Of a stretch of 7,779 nucleotides of DNA, positions 1 through 5,849 are shown in pieces. A program made the position numbers and the translations under genes. This DNA is from Methanosuratincolales archaeon (GTDB taxonomy: Archaea > Thermoproteota > Methanomethylicia > Methanomethylicales > Methanomethylicaceae): positions 1 to 7,779 of the forward strand of contig CALGKV010000051.1 in assembly GCA_937930465.1 (NCBI GenBank), read 5' to 3'. Numbering within the stretch: the stretch's first letter is position 1; the number at the start of each line of letters is the position of its first letter. The notes beneath the pieces were generated by a model. That model was given only the letters and a program-made list of their open reading frames with translations. It searched no databases and was not told where the DNA came from.

Positions 1-1
1 C

Positions 2-88
2 CCGGTTTCTTCCAAGACAAGGGAGGGAATAGAAAACCTGTACAAGGCGATCGGGGAGCTGTTCTGCTCATGCGGCGACCTCACCTAG
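2..88 (+). CDS. GPN-loop GTPase, C-terminal fragment (5' end outside window)
   Basis: An open frame enters from the left edge and ends at TAG 86-88, giving 28 residues. It starts with a PVSSKTREG segment, which resembles the G5-like 'SAKT-x-EG' end of small GTPases, continues through a short amphipathic helix, and ends in CSCGDLT. From memory, archaeal GPN-loop GTPases of the Pab0955 type finish with a similar Cys-rich CGDLT tail. That family consists of homodimeric GTPases related to eukaryotic Gpn1-3 proteins, which are linked to RNA polymerase assembly. The nucleotide-binding motifs and the GPN loop would lie outside the window, so the call rests on the tail only. The gene converges on the acyl-CoA synthetase gene with three bases between their stop codons. 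Confidence 0.55.
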   Translation, partial: PVSSKTREGIENLYKAIGELFCSCGDLT

Positions 89-91
89 GGG

Positions 92-1990
92 CTAAAAAAT
101 CGTAGGAACCTCCATTTTCCTCCCTGCGAATGCCCTGAAAATGTCCGTGCCACTCAGGACCCCTATAATCTGCCCATTTCCGTCCTTTACAGGCAGCCTC
201 CAGACTCCCCACTGACGCATTATCGCCGCTGCCTTGGCAATATCCTCCTCTGCATCGACCGTGACTAGAGGGGTGGACATTATGCTGCTGAGAGAAACGT
301 CCTTTCCGAGGCTGCCTATTGAGATTACCTTGTAGAGTATGTCGCGCAGGGTGACTATCCCAATTGGCACCTCTCCGTCAGTCACGATCAGGCTGCCCAC
401 ATTGGCTTCCTTCATGTACTTCCCTGCCTCGTAGGCTGATGTCCTCCTGTCGATGCTCTTAACAGACTTCTCCATAAGGTCTTTGACCTTAACTTTTGCA
501 AGCATCCTGTTCAAAGCCTTGCCGCTCGCGGTCCTCGGTATAGACTCAACGAATTCGAAGATCCTGGGGACCTTGAAGGCTGCCAAGTTCCTCCTGCAGT
601 GCTCCTCTATCTCCTCGACGTTTGCTTTTTCCCCTTCCTTGAGCACTACGAATGCCTTCACGTTCTCGCCCCTCACCGGGTCAGGTATCCCTACGACAGC
701 CACCTCTTTTACCTTCTTGTGCTGGTGTATCACCTCCTCGACCTCCCTCGGGAAGACCTTGAAGCCGCTTGCGATTATCATCTCCTTCTTCCTGCCCACG
801 ATCGTGAGGTAACCGTCGCTGTCCAATTTGCCTAGATCCCCTGTATGGAACCATCCTCCCGAGAATGCCTCCTCGGTCTCCACCGGTCTGTTCCAGTACC
901 CTTTCATCACATTGGGGCCCCTTACCGCTATCTCACCGACTTCACCAGGCGGCAGTTCCTTACCATCATCGTCTATTATCGCGATCTCTACACCGGGAAT
1001 CGGAGGTCCGACCGACCCCGGCTTCCTGCGTCCCCTATATGGGTTTGAGGTTATCACAGGAGCAGTCTCAGTCATGCCGTACCGCTCGAGGATCTCGACA
1101 CCAAACTTCTCCTTGAATTTGTTGAAAGCCTCGACCGGCATCGGTGCGGATCCAACAGTCCATAGCCTGACCGATGAAACATCGTGGGATTCGCTTTTTT
1201 CCTCAAGGAGCTTGATGTACATTGTGGGAACTCCCATGAAGACCGTACACCTCTCCCGCCTGATATCCTCTAACACCTTGGCTGCGTCGAACCTCTCGTG
1301 GAGCACAACCGTGTAGCCGCAGTAAGCCATGCCGTGGACGACTATCCCTAGCCCGTGTATGTGGAACATTGGGAGGGCCATCAGCACCTTGTCGTTTTCA
1401 TTCAGCTCCCAGATCTCTGCGAGCGTGCTGATGTTAGACAGGAAGTTCCTGTGGGTTAGCATTGCCCCTTTTGAGAGCCCAGTCGTTCCGGACGTGTAAC
1501 AGATCACTGCAAGATCTTCCTCTGCATTAAGCGATGGGAGCGGGGCATCGTCGAAGCCCTCAATGATCTTGTGAAAAGACTTGAATCCCTCCGGCGGGCT
1601 TTCGGATGTAACTATCACTGCTTTGACCGTCTTAAGATCATTAATCACCTCCCGCACGAACTGCAGGTTCGACCCTGAAGTCACGACTGCGGCTGCCCCA
1701 GAGTCGTTTACCATATGCTTGAGCTCGTGCTTCCTGTACATTACATTGAGTGGGACTGTGACCCCGCCGCACTTCAGTATCCCAAAGTGGGCGATTGCGA
1801 ACTCGGGGGAATTCTGCATGAATATGCAGACCCGATCGCCTTTCCCGACGCCCAATGCGGAAAGTGCCTTGGCGAACCTTGTGGAAAGGGAGTCCAGCTC
1901 CCTGAAGGTATAGTCCTTATCCTTCCATTTCAGTGCGACCTTGTTGTGCAACCTCTTTGCGGTCGACGAGAGATTCGAGTCGATGCTCAC
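92..1990 (-). CDS. AMP-forming acyl-CoA synthetase with C-terminal CBS-domain pair
   Basis: This 632-residue ANL-superfamily enzyme activates a carboxylic (probably fatty) acid with ATP to an acyl-AMP and transfers the acyl group to CoA in the cytoplasm. The adenylation core is complete: P-loop YTSGTTGLSKGAM (165-177), YGMTET (304-309), GWFHTGDLG (379-387), hinge GRKKEMII (399-406) and the catalytic lysine of PRTASGK (Lys491). Residues about 503-632 form two CBS repeats (VKDLMEKSV... and LSSIMSTPLVTV...), an addition absent from ordinary family members, which end near residue 500-560. CBS pairs often bind AMP, ATP or SAM, so allosteric control by adenylate is a reasonable inference. The start is GTG with GAGGTG at 1999-2004, 8 nt upstream, and an in-frame TGA at 2003-2005 rules out any earlier start. 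The acyl substrate cannot be read from sequence. A divergent CBS regulator lies upstream. Confidence 0.93.
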   Translation of the reverse strand: MSIDSNLSSTAKRLHNKVALKWKDKDYTFRELDSLSTRFAKALSALGVGKGDRVCIFMQNSPEFAIAHFGILKCGGVTVPLNVMYRKHELKHMVNDSGAAAVVTSGSNLQFVREVINDLKTVKAVIVTSESPPEGFKSFHKIIEGFDDAPLPSLNAEEDLAVICYTSGTTGLSKGAMLTHRNFLSNISTLAEIWELNENDKVLMALPMFHIHGLGIVVHGMAYCGYTVVLHERFDAAKVLEDIRRERCTVFMGVPTMYIKLLEEKSESHDVSSVRLWTVGSAPMPVEAFNKFKEKFGVEILERYGMTETAPVITSNPYRGRRKPGSVGPPIPGVEIAIIDDDGKELPPGEVGEIAVRGPNVMKGYWNRPVETEEAFSGGWFHTGDLGKLDSDGYLTIVGRKKEMIIASGFKVFPREVEEVIHQHKKVKEVAVVGIPDPVRGENVKAFVVLKEGEKANVEEIEEHCRRNLAAFKVPRIFEFVESIPRTASGKALNRMLAKVKVKDLMEKSVKSIDRRTSAYEAGKYMKEANVGSLIVTDGEVPIGIVTLRDILYKVISIGSLGKDVSLSSIMSTPLVTVDAEEDIAKAAAIMRQWGVWRLPVKDGNGQIIGVLSGTDIFRAFAGRKMEVPTIF

Positions 1991-2024
1991 CCAAACTTCA
2001 CCTCAATAACCAACCTTTGCCAAT

Positions 2025-2032
2025 TTTATAAG
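2025..2032 (-). promoter_or_regulatory. Candidate TATA box for the acyl-CoA synthetase gene
   Basis: The minus strand reads CTTATAAA here, close to the archaeal TATA consensus. A start about 25 nt downstream would fall near 2002, leaving a leader of roughly 12 nt. The alternative is TATAAATA, read on the minus strand from about 2056, which would start transcripts near 2026 and give a leader of about 36 nt that contains the full GAGGTG site. The sequence does not decide between them. Confidence 0.4.
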
Positions 2033-2040
2033 GTTTGATT

Positions 2041-2056
2041 ATTATAATTATTTATA
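2041..2056 (+). repeat. 16-bp direct repeat, copy 1 (divergent promoter region)
   Basis: ATTATAATTATTTATA occurs here and again, identically, at 2106-2121, 65 bp apart start to start and in the same orientation. On the minus strand this copy contains TATAAATA and so may be a promoter element for the acyl-CoA synthetase. The repeat is pure A/T, so low complexity explains part of the match. Confidence 0.6.
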
Positions 2057-2082
2057 ATAGATGAGCCTGCGCCGCCTACGGA

Positions 2083-2094
2083 TTCAATATTGAA
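2083..2094. promoter_or_regulatory. Perfect 12-bp palindrome, candidate operator
   Basis: TTCAATATTGAA is its own reverse complement with no spacer. It lies between the two AT repeats and upstream of both divergent genes, about 93 bp from the acyl-CoA synthetase start and 49 bp from the regulator start. A twofold site of this size suits a dimeric winged-helix protein, and the regulator encoded next door is the obvious candidate binder. The palindrome is seen directly; binding is inferred. Confidence 0.45.
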
Positions 2095-2105
2095 CAAAAA
2101 TTATA

Positions 2106-2121
2106 ATTATAATTATTTATA
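2106..2121 (+). promoter_or_regulatory. Direct repeat copy 2 containing the likely TATA box of the CBS regulator
   Basis: This is the second exact copy of ATTATAATTATTTATA. Its right end TTTATA (2116-2121) is an archaeal-type TATA box centred about 25 nt before the ATG at 2143, so transcription probably starts at or just before the start codon and the message would be leaderless or nearly so. The surrounding 2101-2121 segment is built of ATAATT units, so other TATA registers giving a leader of 10-15 nt are possible. Confidence 0.5.
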
Positions 2122-2142
2122 GTATTACATGGATGAAGGCTG

Positions 2143-3063
2143 ATGTCTCTCTCGGCACCGCAGAAGGAAATTGTAGTAGCACTACTCGAGCTGTATGACA
2201 AGAAGCGATCCCTCGTGAAAAGCAAGGAGATCGCAGCGAGAACAGGCAGGGACGAAGGCACGGTGAGGAATATCATGCCAGTCCTAAGGGCGATTGGGCT
2301 AGTCGAGGCAATTCCCGGGCCAAAGGGAGGTTACCTCCCGACAAGCAAGGCATATGAGAGCTTCAATGTACCGAAGGGACCGCGGTCACTCTCAGTCCCG
2401 ATCTACACGAAGAAAGGCGAAAAGACCGAAGTAACCGTCACTGACATCCTCTTCAAGAGCGTATTCAGTCCAGACTTCTGCCAAGCCATATTGAAGGTCA
2501 TCGGAAATCTCTCGAGGTTCAATATAGGCGAGGAAATCGTGATTGGCCCAACGCCTTCTGGGAGAATGGTGATCGAGGGAAAGATCGCAGGCAGGGACGA
2601 TCTCCATGGAGAGATACTCCTGGATGTGATAACCTTGATCAGCATCCCCCGCGTAACTGTCAGCGAGGTGATGTCGAAGAGGATAGTCTCCGTCCCTGCG
2701 GACGCGCCCCTCAGGACAGCCGCAGAGACTCTCTACAAAGAGATGATAAGGGCAGCCCCGATAGTTGAGGGTGGCAGGCTCGTGGGCATGATCACCAGCT
2801 CAGACATCTCAAGGTGCGTAACTGAGGGCAAGATGCATTTGACTGTCCGTGAGGCAGCCACAAGGAAGCCAGTGCTCATAGGCATGGATGACGACATGCT
2901 TCAGGCAATGGAGAAGATGCAGAGATCCAGCATCGGCAGGCTCGTCGTTGTCGATGCAGATGAGAGGCCCGTCGGGATAATCACTAGGACCGACATCCTG
3001 CTCAGGATCCTGAAGCCCTTCGAGATGATAAACGCAAGGAAGCCTGAAGGCCGGATTCTCTAG
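2143..3063 (+). CDS. Winged-helix transcriptional regulator with C-terminal CBS pair
   Basis: This 306-residue protein has three parts. Residues about 5-68 form a winged helix-turn-helix with the recognition helix near 37-52 and a wing PGPKGGYLPT (58-67) like that of Rrf2-family regulators. Residues about 80-168 form a middle region, mostly predicted beta, that I do not recognise. Two CBS repeats follow at about 171-228 (VTVSEVMSKRIVSV...) and 233-290 (LTVREAATRKPVLI...). This architecture matches archaeal predicted regulators with C-terminal CBS domains. It probably binds DNA as a dimer and senses an adenine nucleotide or SAM through the CBS pair; the ligand and targets are unknown. An in-frame TGA at 2134-2136 makes ATG 2143 the first possible start, and no strong Shine-Dalgarno site is present, consistent with a leaderless message. 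It is divergent from the CBS-fused acyl-CoA synthetase and its stop overlaps that of thrC. Confidence 0.88.
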   Translation: MSLSAPQKEIVVALLELYDKKRSLVKSKEIAARTGRDEGTVRNIMPVLRAIGLVEAIPGPKGGYLPTSKAYESFNVPKGPRSLSVPIYTKKGEKTEVTVTDILFKSVFSPDFCQAILKVIGNLSRFNIGEEIVIGPTPSGRMVIEGKIAGRDDLHGEILLDVITLISIPRVTVSEVMSKRIVSVPADAPLRTAAETLYKEMIRAAPIVEGGRLVGMITSSDISRCVTEGKMHLTVREAATRKPVLIGMDDDMLQAMEKMQRSSIGRLVVVDADERPVGIITRTDILLRILKPFEMINARKPEGRIL

Positions 3064-4316
3064 TTCAGCCCATGGGCTGGGGAGTGCGGTGCCCGATCCG
3101 GCCCGATAATTTCTGAAACTGCCTTTAGGTCAGGAGGTATCTCGATCGGCTTGCCACAGACGCTAATGACCTCCTCAGGATCTTTGAGGAGGTGCCCTGT
3201 GCAGACGCATACAACCTCAGCGTCCTGGGATACTGACCCGGACAGAACTGCCTTCTTGACCCCTGCAACGGAAGCTGCGCTCGCGGGCTCAACCCCAATG
3301 CCCTCGAGGCAAGCTATCATCTTTTGGGTCTCGATTATCTCATCATCTGTCACTGAGTCGTAAAGCCCATTTGATTCCCTTATGGCATTCACAGCCTTCG
3401 GCCAGTTCACCGGATTCCCTATCCTGATCGCAGTTGCGATCGTTTCTGGTGCCTTCACTGGGCTCAGCTTCTCAAGGTTTTTCCTTAACATCTCCACAAC
3501 CGGTGCTGCACCTGCAGCTTGGACGCCATACATCCTCGGCTTCTCCTTGGTCAGGCCTGCGCCTTCAAGCTCGACGAACCCTTTCCATATCGCCGAGATG
3601 TTGCCGCAGTTGCCCATTGGGACTGCTACGAACTCAGGCACGCGGCCAAGCTGATCCACGAGCTCGAATGCGAGCGTCTTCTGCCCCTCTAGCCTCCATG
3701 GATTTATGCTGTTGAGCAGGTATATTCCCATGCTTCTTGAGACGTCCATGACCAGCTTGAGTGCCTGATCAAAGTTCCCCTTGACCGAGATCACCTTTGC
3801 TCCATGCATAAGCGCTTGTGCAAGCTTGCCCATCGCCACCTTGCCGGATGGCAGTATCACATAGCAGGTGAGCCCAGATCTTGCGGCATATGCTGCCAGC
3901 GAAGCTGAAGTGTTTCCCGTCGATGCGCACGCCACAGCTTTTGATCCTAGGCTCTTGGCCTTGGTGACGCCCACCGTCATCCCCCTGTCCTTGAAGCTTC
4001 CGGTTGGGTTACGCCCCTCGTACTTTATGAAAAGCCTTCTGACGCCCGCCCATTTTGCAAGCCTGTCACACCTGTAAAGGGGAGTCCCTCCCTCGTCCAG
4101 CGTGACTATTTCAGCCCCTTCCTCTATAGGTATAAATTCTCTGTAGCGCCATACCCCGAACGCCCTATTGGAGAAGTCCTCGAATGTTACCTCTGGAGGT
4201 TCCATGCAAACCTCGAGAAGTCCCCCGCATTCCTTGCAGCTGTAAATTATCTCGTCAGGATCAAATTCAGCGTTGCAGTCTATGCACCTCAGCACGGCAT
4301 CAGACAACCTTTGCAC
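3060..4316 (-). CDS. thrC: Threonine synthase
   Basis: This fold-type-II PLP enzyme (up to 418 residues) converts O-phosphohomoserine to threonine and phosphate. An N-terminal zinc ribbon, C11-x2-C14 and C27-x2-C30, is typical of archaeal and plant-type enzymes. The PLP lysine is Lys109 in NPTGSFKDRG, the substrate loop is STGNTSAS (132-139), the phosphate-binding glycine loop is GNCGN (235-239), and GVEPASAAS (341-349) lies near the C-terminus. About 14 residues after IIGPDR form a tail beyond the usual end. The start is uncertain: GTG 4316 lacks a spaced Shine-Dalgarno site; TTG 4307 has GAGGGTG 6 nt upstream; GTG 4295 would begin MLRCIDC, the commonest family N-terminus. With GTG 4316 the gene overlaps thrB by 17 bp. 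The two are surely co-transcribed and perhaps translationally coupled. The 3' end shares CTAG with the convergent regulator gene. Confidence 0.95.
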   Translation of the reverse strand: MQRLSDAVLRCIDCNAEFDPDEIIYSCKECGGLLEVCMEPPEVTFEDFSNRAFGVWRYREFIPIEEGAEIVTLDEGGTPLYRCDRLAKWAGVRRLFIKYEGRNPTGSFKDRGMTVGVTKAKSLGSKAVACASTGNTSASLAAYAARSGLTCYVILPSGKVAMGKLAQALMHGAKVISVKGNFDQALKLVMDVSRSMGIYLLNSINPWRLEGQKTLAFELVDQLGRVPEFVAVPMGNCGNISAIWKGFVELEGAGLTKEKPRMYGVQAAGAAPVVEMLRKNLEKLSPVKAPETIATAIRIGNPVNWPKAVNAIRESNGLYDSVTDDEIIETQKMIACLEGIGVEPASAASVAGVKKAVLSGSVSQDAEVVCVCTGHLLKDPEEVISVCGKPIEIPPDLKAVSEIIGPDRAPHSPAHGLN

Positions 4317-5238
4317 CCTCTTCGCTTATCTTGTGTAGGGAGAATTTGGCCCTTATCCCGGCAGCGCTGAAACTCTCTACCATCCTCTCCCCAACCCGAA
4401 TCCCGGCGCCCTGCGGGACAATTGCGAAGACCGAGGGGCCTGCACCGCTAATGCTGCATCCGTATGCGCCCGCCTCCATGGCTGCTCTCTTAACCTCCTG
4501 GAAGCCGGGTATGAGCTTTGCCCTTGCAGGCTCGACTATCCGGTCGCTTGAGATCCCCTCCCCTGCCATTTTCGGATCATTCTTCATTATCCCTATTAAG
4601 AGGAGGGCAAAGGAGCTCATCTGTGATACAACTGTCCCCAGCATCACCGACGCTGGGAGGACCTCCCTCGCGAGCCTAGTCTTCTCCTGGGCGATCTCCA
4701 GCTCTGGTGTCGCCTCCACCACCTCCACACCCGCCAATGGGCGAAGCTTCGTAACTTTGATGGGTTCATAGTTGAGGATCACGGTGATACCGCCGAGGAG
4801 GGCGGGTGCCACATTGTCAGCATGCGCCGAACCGCACGCCGCTTTCTCTCCCTCCATTGCGCACTCGAGGACTTCGATCTCGTCCAAGGGCTCATTGAGA
4901 AGCACGTTTGCAGCAAAAGCGCCAGCAGCAGCAGAAGCCCCTGAGCTGCCCATCCCCATCCTGGGAGGTACGCCCTTCCTGAGGTGCATTTTGAGCCCGT
5001 ATCCATTCGCACCAGCTCTCCTCAGGACCGCCCTTGCCGCAACCATGGAGGAGTTCTGATCCGGTTCTGCTGATATTGTGTCCCCGCCTATGCCCTTGAC
5101 CTCTATCTCGTCGTTGGCAGACTTAATCAGGCTGACTCTGAGAAAATCCTTAGGGCTGTCTAACGCCATCCCCATTAGATCGTAGCCAGGCCCGAGATTG
5201 GCTATTGTGGCGGGGGCGGATACCTCCACGGACCTCAC
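4300..5238 (-). CDS. thrB: Homoserine kinase
   Basis: This 312-residue GHMP-superfamily kinase phosphorylates homoserine with ATP to give O-phosphohomoserine, the substrate of the threonine synthase encoded immediately downstream. All three GHMP motifs are present: PATIANLGPGYD near the N-terminus (9-20), the ATP loop PPRMGMGSSGASAAA (91-105), and the C-terminal CSISGAGPSVFAI (261-273). AHADNVAPALLGG (138-150) matches the conserved homoserine-kinase segment HxDNVAP, which separates it from mevalonate and galactokinases. The length is normal for the family. The start is GTG with a near-perfect AGGAGGT 8 nt upstream. It is the first gene of a thrB-thrC operon and is divergent from the Rieske gene. 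No attenuator or leader peptide was recognised upstream. Confidence 0.95.
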   Translation of the reverse strand: MRSVEVSAPATIANLGPGYDLMGMALDSPKDFLRVSLIKSANDEIEVKGIGGDTISAEPDQNSSMVAARAVLRRAGANGYGLKMHLRKGVPPRMGMGSSGASAAAGAFAANVLLNEPLDEIEVLECAMEGEKAACGSAHADNVAPALLGGITVILNYEPIKVTKLRPLAGVEVVEATPELEIAQEKTRLAREVLPASVMLGTVVSQMSSFALLLIGIMKNDPKMAGEGISSDRIVEPARAKLIPGFQEVKRAAMEAGAYGCSISGAGPSVFAIVPQGAGIRVGERMVESFSAAGIRAKFSLHKISEEGAKVV

Positions 5239-5246
5239 AGACCAAA

Positions 5247-5253
5247 ACCTCCT
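5247..5253 (-). promoter_or_regulatory. Strong Shine-Dalgarno site of thrB
   Basis: The minus strand reads AGGAGGT, 8 nt before the GTG at 5238. It is the best ribosome-binding site in the window and fixes the GTG as the start. No convincing TATA box was found for this operon; the weak TTAATTA at 5275-5281 is the only nearby candidate. Confidence 0.75.
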
Positions 5254-5342
5254 TTCCAGATTAGATTTTACTGGTAATTAAGGGTTAGCCATTTTTGTCT
5301 AGGGCTCGTCGATTGTTTTTTGGCAGCATTAGGATACTGATG

Positions 5343-5355
5343 TAAGGATTCCTTA
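5343..5355. promoter_or_regulatory. 13-bp inverted repeat upstream of the Rieske gene, candidate operator
   Basis: TAAGGA-T-TCCTTA has 6-bp arms around a single central base. It lies about 25 bp upstream of the TATA-like box of the Rieske ferredoxin gene, in the 183-bp region shared with the divergent thrB-thrC operon. This position suits a binding site for an activator or repressor. No protein in the window is clearly tied to it. Confidence 0.35.
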
Positions 5356-5379
5356 AATCATTTTTATTATTCACGATAA

Positions 5380-5387
5380 TTATATTA
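5380..5387 (+). promoter_or_regulatory. Candidate TATA box of the Rieske ferredoxin gene
   Basis: TTATATTA matches the archaeal TATA consensus well. A transcript start 24-27 nt downstream would fall near 5408-5411, giving a short leader that still holds the GGTGAG ribosome-binding site at 5411-5416. Confidence 0.5.
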
Positions 5388-5421
5388 GGATCTGATAAAG
5401 ATAATTGGTAGGTGAGAGTTT

Positions 5422-5751
5422 TTGCCAGAAGTAAAGGTCGCCAAGGTCTCTGAAATCCCTCCTGGGACGAAAAAGAGCATAAAAGCCTCCAAGACTAGGG
5501 TGCTGATAACGAATGTTGATGGTAAATTTTACGCAACGCAGTCTGTCTGCAGCCACTTGAACAACCCGCTCTTCACCGGGCGTCTCCAAGGGAATACGAT
5601 CTGGTGTGATATGCATTGGGCTGCCTTCAATGTGACCAACGGCGAAGTAGTTAAGCTACCCGACGGTTACTCCACTGATAAGATTCCTCCCCTGAAGACC
5701 TACCCGCTCCGTGTCGAAGGCGATGACATCGTTGTGGAAGTTCCTGAGTGA
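5422..5751 (+). CDS. Small soluble Rieske [2Fe-2S] ferredoxin
   Basis: This 109-residue single-domain protein is an electron carrier. The Rieske ligand set is complete: Cys43-Ser-His45 in the first loop and Cys62-x2-His65 in the second, with 16 residues between them, so two Cys and two His would hold the cluster. The loops are atypical: CSHLNNPL rather than the usual CPHxGxPL, and CDMHWAAF rather than CPxHGWxF. The full length, without a signal peptide or membrane helix, fits the NirD / dioxygenase-ferredoxin type, not the membrane-bound bc1 type. Translation starts at TTG: an in-frame TGA at 5413-5415 excludes anything earlier, and GGTGAG at 5411-5416 is well spaced. No oxygenase, reductase or nitrite reductase lies beside it, so the partner is unknown. 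Confidence 0.9.
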   Translation: MPEVKVAKVSEIPPGTKKSIKASKTRVLITNVDGKFYATQSVCSHLNNPLFTGRLQGNTIWCDMHWAAFNVTNGEVVKLPDGYSTDKIPPLKTYPLRVEGDDIVVEVPE

Positions 5752-5753
5752 TC

Positions 5754-5771
5754 TTTTCGCCCTCCTTTTTC
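5754..5771 (+). terminator. T-rich transcription end after the Rieske gene
   Basis: The non-template strand has a T4 run at 5754-5757 and a T5 run at 5766-5770, just after the stop codon and without a clear hairpin. Archaeal RNA polymerase can terminate on such oligo-T stretches alone. Confidence 0.4.
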
Positions 5772-5807
5772 TCACTCTCGCCAGTCCAGCGCTAGCCAAT
5801 ACATAAA

Positions 5808-5814
5808 TTTAAAT
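5808..5814 (+). promoter_or_regulatory. Candidate TATA box of the deoxyhypusine synthase-like gene
   Basis: TTTAAAT, inside the A/T run ACATAAATTTAAAT, sits in otherwise GC-richer DNA. Its centre is about 26 nt before 5837, so transcription would start just upstream of the AAGGTG ribosome-binding site at 5838-5843. This gives the gene its own promoter, separate from the Rieske gene. Confidence 0.5.
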
Positions 5815-5823
5815 CCCTGCCTT

Positions 5824-5840
5824 CTTCGTTTTTATCGAAG
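5824..5840 (+). repeat. 5-bp inverted repeat at the DHS-like gene start
   Basis: CTTCG (5824-5828) and CGAAG (5836-5840) are complementary around a 7-nt loop. The right arm touches the AAGGTG ribosome-binding site. It could hide that site only if transcription starts upstream of 5824; the TATA position argues for a start near 5837, in which case it would be a DNA feature only. Confidence 0.3.
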
Positions 5841-5849
5841 GTGCCTTGG

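Noticed and set aside
828..1316. A 162-codon plus-strand open frame inside the acyl-CoA synthetase gene.
   Set aside because: It is the antisense shadow of conserved adenylation motifs, with no ribosome-binding site or family resemblance.
2041..2121. The repeated AT-rich unit as a CRISPR or other repeat array.
   Set aside because: There are only two copies, no regular spacers, and pure A/T content; promoter elements are a simpler explanation.
2076..2276. A 66-codon minus-strand open frame across the divergent promoter and the regulator's start.
   Set aside because: It is antisense to the winged-helix coding region and its tail comes from AT-rich promoter DNA (Asn/Tyr/Ile run), so it is not gene-like.
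4184..4771. A 195-codon plus-strand open frame across the thrB/thrC junction.
   Set aside because: It lies antisense to two clear enzymes, has low-complexity Ser/Ala/Pro-rich composition and no recognisable motif; GC-rich codon bias on the opposite strand explains it.
5330..5400. A possible C/D-box small RNA, from CTGATGT and CTGA-like words in the thrB-Rieske intergenic region.
   Set aside because: The C-box match is poor, no paired C'/D' boxes at proper spacing are present, and promoter elements explain the segment better.
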